A DNA stretch of 6,602 nt from CBCXVS01 sp965178525 (GTDB taxonomy: Bacteria > Tectomicrobia > Entotheonellia > Entotheonellales > Entotheonellaceae): NCBI GenBank assembly GCA_965178525.1, contig CBCXVS010000356.1:1-6602 (forward strand), in the 5' to 3' direction. The first letter of the stretch is position 1; every line of letters starts with the position of its first letter. Under the pieces are notes generated by a model. The model saw only the letters and a program-made list of their open reading frames with translations, had not been told where the DNA came from and searched no databases. Positions 1-6,476 of the stretch are shown here, in pieces. The position numbers and the translations under genes are program-made.

Positions 1-612
1 TGGTGGTTATGCAACGGGAACTATACCTGGTTGCAGCGGCAAGTCGCTTTTTACTGCGACGAACTGGAAAAGGCCGGGAAGTACACGCTGTACCTGTGGC
101 CGCCTCACTGTCTCCTCGGTGCGGACGGGCACGCTCTGGCCGGGGTCATTCAGGAGGCACGCTTGTTCCACGCCTTTGTCCGAGGCGCCAAGGCGTGGAT
201 GGAAATCAAGGGGGGCAACGCCCTGACGGAAAACTACTCGGTGCTGACGCCGGAGGTCCTGATGCGCCACGACGGCCGCCCACTGGCGCAGCGCAATACA
301 CAGTTCGTCAAAACCCTGCTGGAGGCCGATGCCGTCATCATCGCCGGGCAGGCGGCCAGCCATTGCGTGAAGAGTTCGATTGAAGACTTGCTTGGGGAAA
401 TCATGGCCACGGATGCGCGCTTGGTGCGCAAGGTATACATCCTGCGCGATTGCATGTCCGCCGTCGCGGTGCCGGACCCGGCCCATGCGGGCCAGTTCCT
501 GGCCGACTTCACGCCGCAAGCGGACGAGGCCATGCAACGCTTTGCCGATGCCGGCATGCACGTGGTGAGCAGTACGGAGCCGATGGTGAGCTGGCCGGAT
601 ATGGACCTGTAA
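1..612 (+). CDS. Nicotinamidase / isochorismatase-family hydrolase, 5' partial
   Basis: Likely hydrolyses nicotinamide to nicotinate and ammonia in the cytoplasm, a first step of NAD salvage. The frame is open from base 1, so the N-terminus, including the family's first catalytic Asp, lies outside the window; 203 residues are visible. Seen: a WPPHC segment followed by GADGH (fragment residues about 43-54), typical of the metal-binding region of nicotinamidases; EIKGGN with a candidate catalytic Lys at fragment residue 70; a TENYSVL segment; and VIIAGQAASHCV with the candidate nucleophile Cys at fragment residue 122. It ends with TAA, 33 nt before the vWA gene on the same strand. The presence of a nicotinate phosphoribosyltransferase at the operon's far end favours nicotinamidase over other isochorismatase-like hydrolases. 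The internal TTG at 31 is not a likely start, because family-like sequence continues upstream of it. Confidence 0.85.
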   Translation, partial: WWLCNGNYTWLQRQVAFYCDELEKAGKYTLYLWPPHCLLGADGHALAGVIQEARLFHAFVRGAKAWMEIKGGNALTENYSVLTPEVLMRHDGRPLAQRNTQFVKTLLEADAVIIAGQAASHCVKSSIEDLLGEIMATDARLVRKVYILRDCMSAVAVPDPAHAGQFLADFTPQADEAMQRFADAGMHVVSSTEPMVSWPDMDL

Positions 613-645
613 ATCATACGACAACCTCAAGCACGGAGCGTAGCA

Positions 646-1434
646 ATGAGTACGACCCATATCAATACCTTATTCCAAAATGCGCACACCGGCGGCCAAC
701 TGTCCTCGCAGGGATTGCAGGCGCTGACGGTGCAGGCGGACATCGGGGCGCAGATTCAGGCTGGCCTGGGTATTGCCCCGGACGATGTGCCAAGTGCCGA
801 TGTGGTACTGGTGACCATGATGCCGGATGATTCCGGGTCGATCCGTTTTGCCGGCAACGCCCAGGTCGTCCGGGATGGGCATAACCTGGTACTGGACGCC
901 CTGGCGCCATGCAAACAGCAAGCCGATATCCTGGCCCACACCCGCTATCTCAACGGCTGTGTGCTGTTTCCGTACTGCCAGCTAGAAGATACCGTGCGGA
1001 TGAGCAAGACCAACTACAATCCCGATTTGGGCACACCCCTGTATGATCAGATCGCCGTGGTGCTCGGGACGGTCTTAGCCAAGGCGTGGGAGTTTGAGGA
1101 CACCGGTGTCCCTGTGCGGACGGTGACGCTTCTGATCACCGACGGCGTCGACCAGCATTCCAGACATCAGTCGGCTGCAACCGTGCGAGCGCTGGTCGAG
1201 GACATGCGGCGCAGTGAATCGCACATCGTTGCCGCCATGGGCATCGACGATGGCTCGACGAACTTTCGCACTGTCTTTCGGGATATCGGCATTCCGGATA
1301 CATGGATCCTCACACCGGGTAATTCGGCGAGTGAGATCCGTACGGCCTTTCAGGTCTTTTCCCAATCGGCTGTCCGCGTCTCCCAACAGGCTGGCGCCCT
1401 GACGCAGACAGCCCTGGGTGGCTTTACCAATTAA
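646..1434 (+). CDS. TerY-like vWA (von Willebrand factor A) domain protein
   Basis: This 262-residue soluble protein is a metal-binding vWA protein of the TerY type, the partner-binding component of kinase/phosphatase triads. The MIDAS residues all appear present: DxSxS as D61-S63-S65, a Thr at T130 in GTPLYD, and an Asp at D166 in the TDG motif. The C-terminal part has F235-x-x-F-S239-x-S241-x4-S246, a Ser-rich helix typical of TerY-like vWA proteins and possibly phosphorylated by the neighbouring kinase (inference). No signal peptide or membrane segment is visible. The start at 646 is supported by GGAG at 635-638. It lies 33 nt after the nicotinamidase gene and 24 nt before the PP2C gene. 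In this family (known) vWA proteins act as scaffolds for protein complexes; the target here is unknown. Confidence 0.87.
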   Translation: MSTTHINTLFQNAHTGGQLSSQGLQALTVQADIGAQIQAGLGIAPDDVPSADVVLVTMMPDDSGSIRFAGNAQVVRDGHNLVLDALAPCKQQADILAHTRYLNGCVLFPYCQLEDTVRMSKTNYNPDLGTPLYDQIAVVLGTVLAKAWEFEDTGVPVRTVTLLITDGVDQHSRHQSAATVRALVEDMRRSESHIVAAMGIDDGSTNFRTVFRDIGIPDTWILTPGNSASEIRTAFQVFSQSAVRVSQQAGALTQTALGGFTN

Positions 1435-1458
1435 CGAAGCGCTGCTGGAGGATCGCCG

Positions 1459-2331
1459 ATGGAGACGGGCAGCGTTAGAGCACACCGCACGGGCACGCCA
1501 TTATTCGACGTAGCGGGCGGCTCGGTACGCGGCCGTACACACGACCAATCCGGCCGCAACAACCAGGACGCCCTGGCCTGGTGCTGCACCGATGACGCCA
1601 TTATCGCCGTGGTCTGCGACGGTTGCGGCAGTGCGCAACACAGCGAGTTCGGCGCGCAACTCGGCGCTCACTTACTGTTGCAAACGCTGCGCCTGTGGTT
1701 GCCCGATCTCCATCGCACCCCGGCAGGCACGATTCTCGCACACGTGCGGCAGCAGGTGTTGACCCCATTGCACGGCATCGTCCGTACAATGGGCGGCAAT
1801 CATCTGCACACCATCCGAGAATATCTCCTCTTTACGGTGGTTGCAGCGGTGATCACGCCGCAGCACGCCTTGGTCTTCACGTTAGGTGACGGTGTCGTGG
1901 CCATCAATGGCGTGGTGACGAGCCTGCGCTATGACGATAATACGCCCCCCTACCTCGCCTATGGCCTGATTGCAGACAAGCTGGATGAGGCTTTGCGGGC
2001 ACAGCTGATGTTTCAGGCGCACTACAGCGGACGCAGCGATAACGTGCATGCCATCCTGCTTGGGACGGACGGCGTCGACACGCTGCATCAACATGCCGAT
2101 ACCCGCCTGCCGGGCCGGGACGAACGGGTGGGTCCGTTGGCACAATTCTGGCGCCAGGACCGCTACTTCACGAACCCGTACAGCATCACGCGCCACCTCA
2201 CGCGCCTGAATCGCTCCGTCATGCAACCGGACTGGGAGCGGCGCGACCTGAGACGCCATGAAGGCTTGCTGGCCGATGATACCACGCTCATTGTCATCCG
2301 CCGCAAGGCGGGTGGCGCGAAGGACAAATAG
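1459..2331 (+). CDS. PP2C-family Ser/Thr protein phosphatase
   Basis: This 290-residue protein is predicted to be a metal-dependent Ser/Thr phosphatase, probably reversing the action of the kinase encoded next. PP2C motifs appear in order: N35-Q36-D37 after a GRTHDQSGR stretch, C53-D54-G55-C56-G57 (metal-binding Asp-Gly), L142-G143-D144-G145, T202-D203-G204-V205, and the closing D273-D274-T-T in front of the last beta strand (LIVIRR). A DNTPPYLAYGL segment near residue 160 is like that seen in the PP2C members of TerY-linked operons. The metal-binding Asp set therefore looks complete and the enzyme is probably active. GGAGG at 1447-1451, 7 nt before the ATG, supports the start. The gene ends in TAG just 4 nt before the kinase ATG, implying translational coupling. 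No membrane segments are seen. Confidence 0.87.
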   Translation: METGSVRAHRTGTPLFDVAGGSVRGRTHDQSGRNNQDALAWCCTDDAIIAVVCDGCGSAQHSEFGAQLGAHLLLQTLRLWLPDLHRTPAGTILAHVRQQVLTPLHGIVRTMGGNHLHTIREYLLFTVVAAVITPQHALVFTLGDGVVAINGVVTSLRYDDNTPPYLAYGLIADKLDEALRAQLMFQAHYSGRSDNVHAILLGTDGVDTLHQHADTRLPGRDERVGPLAQFWRQDRYFTNPYSITRHLTRLNRSVMQPDWERRDLRRHEGLLADDTTLIVIRRKAGGAKDK

Positions 2332-2335
2332 CCGC

Positions 2336-4204
2336 ATGGATGTTTATATTGCCGGCAAACGTGTTCGTGTGACCCCGAAAGATGCGATTGGGCATGGTGG
2401 TGAAGCAGATATTTACACGCTGGGGCAGGGAGTGGCCCTGAAGCTATTTAAGCCACCCGAGCATCCCGATTTTGCCGCCCGTCCCGAGCAACAGGTGGCG
2501 GCGGCCCAGCGCCTGACCACCCTGCAGACGAAGCTCCCGGCGTTTCCGGCGGGACTGCCGGGCCGCATTGTCACACCTCTTGAGCTTGCGACCAACCGTG
2601 GCGGGACAAAAGTCTTAGGCTATACCATGCCGCTGGTGCAAGAGGCCGAGGTGCTCTGGCGCTATGGCGACAAAGCGTTTCGCCAGCAGGGCATCGGCGC
2701 CGCGATGGTCGTCGATATCTTCCGCGACCTGCATGCCACGGTGACAGCGCTCCATGCCGCCGACATCATTATTGGCGATTTTAACGACCTCAATGTCCTG
2801 GTACGCGATACCGAAGCTTATGTCATCGACGCCGACAGTTTCCAATTCGGCGCCTTTCCGTGCCAGGTCTACACCGAGCATGTTATTGATCCCATGTTGT
2901 GCGATCCGCACGCCACCCGCCCGGTGCAGCAGCAGCCCTACACGGACATGTCCGACTGGTATGCCTTCACCGTCATGCTCTTTCGCTCCCTCTTGCTGCT
3001 GCACCCCTATGGCGGGGTGCACAAACCCCCGCGGCCCAGCCAGCGCCTGCCGCACTCGGCGCGTCCGCTGCATCGCATCACGGTTTTCGACCCGCATGTG
3101 CAATATCCGAAACCGGCGTATCGCTATGATATTCTGCCCGACGCCTTGCTCCAGTACTTTCATCACGTTTTGACACGAGATGTACGCGGCGTGTTTCCAC
3201 GGGCGCTCTTGGACACGCTCACATGGACCACCTGTGCACAATGCGGCCTCGAACATACGCGCCCCGACTGCCCCGTATGTCACGGCACGGCCCTGCCCGT
3301 GGTCTATTCCGTTGTGAACGTACAGGGTGGCGTCACTGCCAAAACCGTGGTCGACGCGCCAGGTCCCATCCTATGCGCCACCGTGGCCGATGGCGCCCTA
3401 CGCCTGCTCATCCGCACCGACGCCGGGGTGGTGCGAGAGGATCAACACCTCGTCCTGGCCGGGCAACTTCACCCCCATATGCATCTGCGCCTCCTCCCCA
3501 ACACGACCCTGGTCGGCCAGGGCCATCAGCTCGCCATCGTGCCGCATGCTGCGCCGCCCACATGCCTGGAGGTCGAGACGTGCCACGGCACGCCGGTTTT
3601 TGACAGCAATAGCGCGACGTATTTTTGGGTGCAACACGGTCAGCTCATGCGCGCCGGAGCATTCGGTCCGGAACGCATTGGCGACGTCTTGTCCGGTCAG
3701 ACGCGCATTTGGGTCGGCCCCACGCTGGGCTTTGGATTCTACCGCGCCGGTGACCTCTGCGTCGCCTTTGTCTTCGATCCATGCGGTGCCGGCCTGAACG
3801 ACAGCATCCGCCTCCCCGCCATGCGCGGACACGTCATGGACGTCACGTGTCAGATCGCCCGGGACCGCTGTTGGCTGATCTGGCGCACGAAGGCACGCGA
3901 ACGAGTGCTGAAACACGCCGCCGTGATTCGCGCCGACGGCACGGTCGAAGCGACGCTCAGTACAGCTGGCGATACCACCTCCTGGTTGCAGGCGGCGTCC
4001 GGCGCTCTGGCGGTGGACGCGATGCTCCTGGCCCCGACCGATGAGGGCATCACCCGTGTGGACATCCGGCAGGGGCAGCTGGTCCCCACCAAGACGTTCT
4101 CGCATACCGAGCCGTTTGTCGATGCGGCCAGCCGCCTCCTGCCAGGTTCCGGCGGCATTTATGTGGTGCGCGACCGCACCGTGCAACTCCTGACCCTATC
4201 GTAA
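2336..4204 (+). CDS. Protein-kinase-like protein with zinc knuckle and beta-rich C-terminal domain
   Basis: This 622-residue protein is the likely kinase of the vWA-PP2C-kinase triad. Residues about 1-290 form a kinase domain: glycine-rich loop G19-x-G21-G22-E-A-D, ATP-binding Lys K36 in VALKLF, a catalytic loop reading GDFNDLN with D148 and N153, and D165 in IDADSF where canonical kinases have DFG. Later come S206-D207-W208 and HPYGGVHK (223-230), typical of this subfamily. Residues 300-315 hold a zinc knuckle, C300-x2-C303-x8-C312-x2-C315. Residues about 317-622 are rich in short beta strands and Gly turns, suggesting a beta-propeller or similar sensor fold (inference). The start was set at 2336 because the VYIAGKRVRV strand begins there and AAGGA lies at 2320-2324. 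The in-frame upstream start at 2258 would add 26 low-similarity residues overlapping the PP2C gene. No transmembrane segment is evident. Confidence 0.85.
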   Translation: MDVYIAGKRVRVTPKDAIGHGGEADIYTLGQGVALKLFKPPEHPDFAARPEQQVAAAQRLTTLQTKLPAFPAGLPGRIVTPLELATNRGGTKVLGYTMPLVQEAEVLWRYGDKAFRQQGIGAAMVVDIFRDLHATVTALHAADIIIGDFNDLNVLVRDTEAYVIDADSFQFGAFPCQVYTEHVIDPMLCDPHATRPVQQQPYTDMSDWYAFTVMLFRSLLLLHPYGGVHKPPRPSQRLPHSARPLHRITVFDPHVQYPKPAYRYDILPDALLQYFHHVLTRDVRGVFPRALLDTLTWTTCAQCGLEHTRPDCPVCHGTALPVVYSVVNVQGGVTAKTVVDAPGPILCATVADGALRLLIRTDAGVVREDQHLVLAGQLHPHMHLRLLPNTTLVGQGHQLAIVPHAAPPTCLEVETCHGTPVFDSNSATYFWVQHGQLMRAGAFGPERIGDVLSGQTRIWVGPTLGFGFYRAGDLCVAFVFDPCGAGLNDSIRLPAMRGHVMDVTCQIARDRCWLIWRTKARERVLKHAAVIRADGTVEATLSTAGDTTSWLQAASGALAVDAMLLAPTDEGITRVDIRQGQLVPTKTFSHTEPFVDAASRLLPGSGGIYVVRDRTVQLLTLS

Positions 4205-4223
4205 GCCAACCCAGAGGAACACC

Positions 4224-5393
4224 ATGACCCCGCAACCGGCTCAACCCATCAGCGATATTTACCGCACGTCATTGGCCCTGCTCACCGACCTCTATCAACT
4301 CACCATGGCCTATGCGCACTGGAAGGCCGGCACCGCCGACAAGGAAGGCGTCTTTCACCTCTTCTTCCGCCAGAATCCCTTCCAGGGAGGCTACACGCTG
4401 GCTTGCGGTTTGACCCACACAATCGATTTCATCAAACAGTTTCGCTTTGAGGATAGCGACCTGGTCTGTCTGGCCGACTTGCGCGGCAACGATGGCCAAC
4501 CGCTCTTTGAAGACCCCTTTCTCCATGACCTCGGCGACATGCGGTTTGACTGTGATCTGCATGCCGTCCGTGAAGGCAGTGTCGTCTTTCCGTTCGAACC
4601 CATGCTACGCGTACAGGGACCCATCATTCAGGGCACGTTGTTCGAAACCCCATTCTTGACCTTGACCGGTTTCCCCAGTCTCATTGCGACCAAGGCATCC
4701 CGTGTCAAATTTGCCGCCGAAGGCGAGCCGGTGCTGGACTTCGGCCTGCGCCGGGCGCAGGGCATTGATGGCGCCTTGCTGGCCAGTTGGGCCTGCTATG
4801 TCGGCGGCGCCGATGCGACATCCAACGTGTTGGCCCACAAACTCTTCGGCATCCCCTGCCGCGGGACGCATGCACACAGTTGGGTCATGTCATTTGCCGA
4901 CGAGTGCACGGCCTTCATGACCTATGCCCAGGCCATGCCGAACAACTGCGTCTTCCTCGTCGATACCTACAGCTCTCTCGACGGTATCCGACATGCAATC
5001 GAGGTCGGCCAGTGGCTGCGTCGCAAAGGCTTCGAGATGATTGGCGTCCGGCTCGATTCCGGCGACTTGGCGTATTTGAGCAAGCAAGGCCGCAAGATGC
5101 TCGACAACGCGGGGTTTTCAGAGACGCAGATCTTTGCCAGCAACGACCTCGACGAGTACCTCATCGCCAGCTTGAAGCAACAGGGTGCGAAGATCAACGT
5201 CTGGGGCGTCGGCACCCAACTCGTTACCGCTTTCGACCAACCGGCCCTGGGTTGTGTCTACAAACTGGCCGCCTGGCGCACGCCGGGCGGGCCCTGGCAA
5301 TATCCGATCAAGCTCTCGGAGCAGCTCATCAAAATTTCCACGCCGGGCATGCAGCAGATTCGGCGCTACTGCCAGCGGGGCAAGTTTGCCTAG
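4224..5393 (+). CDS. pncB: Nicotinate phosphoribosyltransferase, main part, cut by amber codon
   Basis: Converts nicotinate and PRPP to nicotinate mononucleotide (with ATP use) in the Preiss-Handler NAD pathway, consuming the product of the first gene of the operon. Family hallmarks: the N-terminal LLTDLYQLTMAYAHWKAG, FPSLIATKASRV, LDFGLRRAQG, GTHAHSW with H216/H218 (one probably the phosphorylated active-site His), VDTYSS, GVRLDSGDLAYL (D278, D281; PRPP/product site), FASNDLDEY and WGVGTQLVTAFD. AGAGGA at 4213-4218 sets the start. This part has 389 residues, about 100 short of the family's usual length of 440-500, and the missing C-terminus lies directly downstream in the same frame. The catalytic barrel seems complete, but the C-terminal helical segment is lost unless the TAG is read through or the second part is made separately. 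Confidence 0.9.
   Translation: MTPQPAQPISDIYRTSLALLTDLYQLTMAYAHWKAGTADKEGVFHLFFRQNPFQGGYTLACGLTHTIDFIKQFRFEDSDLVCLADLRGNDGQPLFEDPFLHDLGDMRFDCDLHAVREGSVVFPFEPMLRVQGPIIQGTLFETPFLTLTGFPSLIATKASRVKFAAEGEPVLDFGLRRAQGIDGALLASWACYVGGADATSNVLAHKLFGIPCRGTHAHSWVMSFADECTAFMTYAQAMPNNCVFLVDTYSSLDGIRHAIEVGQWLRRKGFEMIGVRLDSGDLAYLSKQGRKMLDNAGFSETQIFASNDLDEYLIASLKQQGAKINVWGVGTQLVTAFDQPALGCVYKLAAWRTPGGPWQYPIKLSEQLIKISTPGMQQIRRYCQRGKFA
5391..5393 (+). other. pncB: In-frame amber codon interrupting pncB
   Basis: This TAG falls at codon 390 of the reading frame that starts at 4224. The frame stays open on both sides with no shift, and reading through gives a 494-residue product of normal length ending with TAA at 5706-5708. 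The flanking residues GKFA and DMIYNEE look like continuous family sequence. A one-base change (for example from CAG or TGG), a sequencing error, nonsense suppression or a real split gene would all produce this pattern. A genome-wide sense meaning for TAG is unlikely, because the PP2C gene in the same operon uses TAG as a stop exactly where its domain ends. Confidence 0.85.
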
Positions 5394-5396
5394 GAC

Positions 5397-5708
5397 ATGA
5401 TCTACAATGAGGAACAGCCACCGGCTGCCCATGCGGTGACGATCGATCCGCTCGATGCCACCCGGCAGCGTCAAGCCAGGCGCAACACGGCCTATGAGGA
5501 TTTGTTGATTCCGGTATTCCGTGGTGGGACATGTGTGGATCAGCCGCCGGCCCTGGAGGATATCAGGGCCTACGCGCAGGAACAACTCAGCATGCTGCAC
5601 CCGACGATCAAGCGTCACCTCAACCCACACGCGTATCCGGTGGGGCTGGAGGCAACGCTGCATCACCTGAAAACCGATTTGGTTCTACAGGCCAAAGGGC
5701 TCAAATAA
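5397..5708 (+). CDS. pncB: Nicotinate phosphoribosyltransferase, C-terminal fragment
   Basis: This open frame of 103 residues is the C-terminal end of the preceding enzyme rather than an independent gene. MIYNEE follows directly on the pre-stop sequence, and the rest carries conserved family elements: YEDLLIPVFRGG (about residues 33-44), the LEDIRAYAQEQLSMLHP helix (52-68), and NPHAYPVGLEATLHHLKTDL near the end. The ATG is one codon after the TAG, so reinitiation by a terminating ribosome is possible; GGGG at 5377-5380 and AGGA at 5392-5395 are only poor ribosome-binding candidates. If both parts are made they might associate, but no split form is known to me. Its end lies 16 nt from the stop of a convergent minus-strand gene. 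Confidence 0.75.
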   Translation: MIYNEEQPPAAHAVTIDPLDATRQRQARRNTAYEDLLIPVFRGGTCVDQPPALEDIRAYAQEQLSMLHPTIKRHLNPHAYPVGLEATLHHLKTDLVLQAKGLK

Positions 5709-5724
5709 CGTATCCGCTAGGCGT

Positions 5725-6048
5725 TTACGCGACGCCACGCTCTTGCAGCTTGTCCGGCGTCGCCAGCTCGTAGAATTCAATATCATAGGATGTGAGCAGC
5801 GCCTGCATCTGGAGGTTGTCACGCAACACCGATTCCGGCACATTAGGCCGGCGATTGGGCTCGATACGTTCCTGGGTCCACTCGGCATAGACGACGTTGG
5901 CCTCGCCAGGCAACCCCTGCCCGCCGATGTAGACCTGCGCCTTGTTGCGGCCTTGGGCCTCGTAGGCCTGACAGATTTTGGTGAGTAATCCTGCGACTTC
6001 CCAGGCTTTTCCGGGTTTGGTGCGGGCGACGCGTCGGATGATGTACAT
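5725..6048 (-). CDS. Putative ABM-like (dimeric alpha/beta barrel) small protein
   Basis: This 107-residue cytoplasmic protein starts with a strand (MYIIRRVARTKPG) followed by a helix (WEVAGLLTKICQAYEAQG), a second strand (AQVYIGG), a third (NVVYAEWTQE) and a final strand (IEFYELATP). That is the ferredoxin-like layout of antibiotic-biosynthesis-monooxygenase/DABB-type proteins, which dimerise into a barrel. Function is unassigned; an oxidase/monooxygenase role would be a guess because few catalytic residues are diagnostic. The start at 6048 is preferred to an in-frame ATG at 6099, because AGGAGA lies 8 nt upstream and the fold begins at this Met. It converges on pncB with a 16 nt gap and has its own upstream region, so it is not part of the operon. 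Confidence 0.65.
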   Translation of the reverse strand: MYIIRRVARTKPGKAWEVAGLLTKICQAYEAQGRNKAQVYIGGQGLPGEANVVYAEWTQERIEPNRRPNVPESVLRDNLQMQALLTSYDIEFYELATPDKLQERGVA

Positions 6049-6056
6049 GGTGCGTT

Positions 6057-6062
6057 CTCCTC
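6057..6062 (-). promoter_or_regulatory. Ribosome binding site of the ABM-like gene
   Basis: AGGAGA on the minus strand, 8 nt upstream of the ATG at 6048. It decides between this start and the alternative 17 codons upstream, which would place the site inside the coding region. Confidence 0.7.
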
Positions 6063-6120
6063 TTGCGATATCGGCAAATGGTATGAGATGGTACGACACG
6101 ACAGTCCGTTTCGTGAGCGG

Positions 6121-6163
6121 ATGCTACCGTCCTCTCAGTGGAGAGGGCGCCACACTGTAGCAT
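6121..6163. repeat. Two-part inverted repeat (possible hairpin)
   Basis: An outer 7-bp perfect arm, ATGCTAC at 6121-6127 with GTAGCAT at 6157-6163, encloses an inner 6-bp perfect stem, CCTCTC at 6131-6136 with GAGAGG at 6141-6146 and loop AGTG. Unequal spacers (3 and 10 nt) separate the stems. A T run does not follow on either strand, so it is not a classical terminator. It lies in the likely 5' leader or promoter region of the ABM-like gene. The GAGAGGG-type core resembles common dispersed intergenic repeats of GC-rich proteobacteria (inference). Confidence 0.6.
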
Positions 6164-6201
6164 GGGTTTAAAAATAGGAAAAGCACGCCCGGATTCGTCC
6201 T

Positions 6202-6230
6202 TTGACGCCAAGACGGGGCTGCACTACAAT
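6202..6230 (+). promoter_or_regulatory. Sigma70-like promoter
   Basis: TTGACG (-35, 6202-6207) and TACAAT (-10, 6225-6230) are separated by 17 nt, each one base from consensus. Transcription would begin near 6237 on the plus strand. The first well-supported downstream gene is the exported-protein gene at 6477, implying a leader of about 240 nt, or an unrecognised short gene or small RNA in between. Confidence 0.55.
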
Positions 6231-6476
6231 CGGTCTCAGAACGGCTGTCTAGACCATGACGTATGTAGATTGTCCTCACCATGAAGGAGACAGAGGAATC
6301 TCGATGGGTCTTATGCGTTTGCACAAGGCCCGGTCAGATCAACGAGAATACCCCACACAACGCAGATGATATCATCCTATTCCACGGCGCCTCCTCTAGC
6401 CCGAAGTTCCCCTGGCAGAATAGGCGGAGGGTTAAGTAGATCAACAGGTTAGCCCAATTCAAACGAGGCAATTCCG

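Larger units (their letters stand above)
6049..6476. other. Intergenic region without a convincing gene
   Basis: This stretch separates the minus-strand ABM-like gene from the plus-strand exported-protein gene and is visibly less GC-rich toward its right end. It holds the minus-strand ribosome site, a direct repeat ATGGTA at 6078-6083 and 6088-6093, a two-part inverted repeat, and a sigma70-like promoter. A weak minus-strand extended -10 (TGCTACAGT, plus positions 6154-6162) might serve the ABM-like gene but lacks a good -35. A plus-strand frame at 6281-6439 (52 residues) and a 21-codon one at 6304-6369 preceded by AAGGAGA at 6284-6290 exist; neither protein resembles anything I know, so they are not called. 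Confidence 0.6.

Noticed and set aside
2329..2331. Genome-wide reassignment of TAG to a sense codon
   Set aside because: The PP2C gene stops at TAG just after its last conserved strand, 4 nt before the next gene; read-through would add only 13 unrelated residues.
2258..2335. Upstream in-frame start for the kinase gene, overlapping the end of the PP2C gene
   Set aside because: The 26 extra residues are Arg/Ser-rich and look like out-of-frame PP2C coding; the natural domain start and an AAGGA site fit the ATG at 2336.
3398..4186. Long minus-strand open frame (262 codons) inside the kinase gene
   Set aside because: Shadow of GC-rich coding on the other strand; no ribosome site or recognisable protein. 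The same holds for the minus frame at 7-660.
5720..5736. Hairpin GGCGT/ACGCC between the convergent genes as a terminator
   Set aside because: Only a 5-bp stem, no T run on either side, and it lies mostly inside the ABM-like gene.
6124..6324. Minus-strand 66-codon frame ending in APSPLRGR
   Set aside because: It crosses the inverted repeat and the plus-strand promoter; such endings are typical of spurious frames over GAGAGGG-type repeats.
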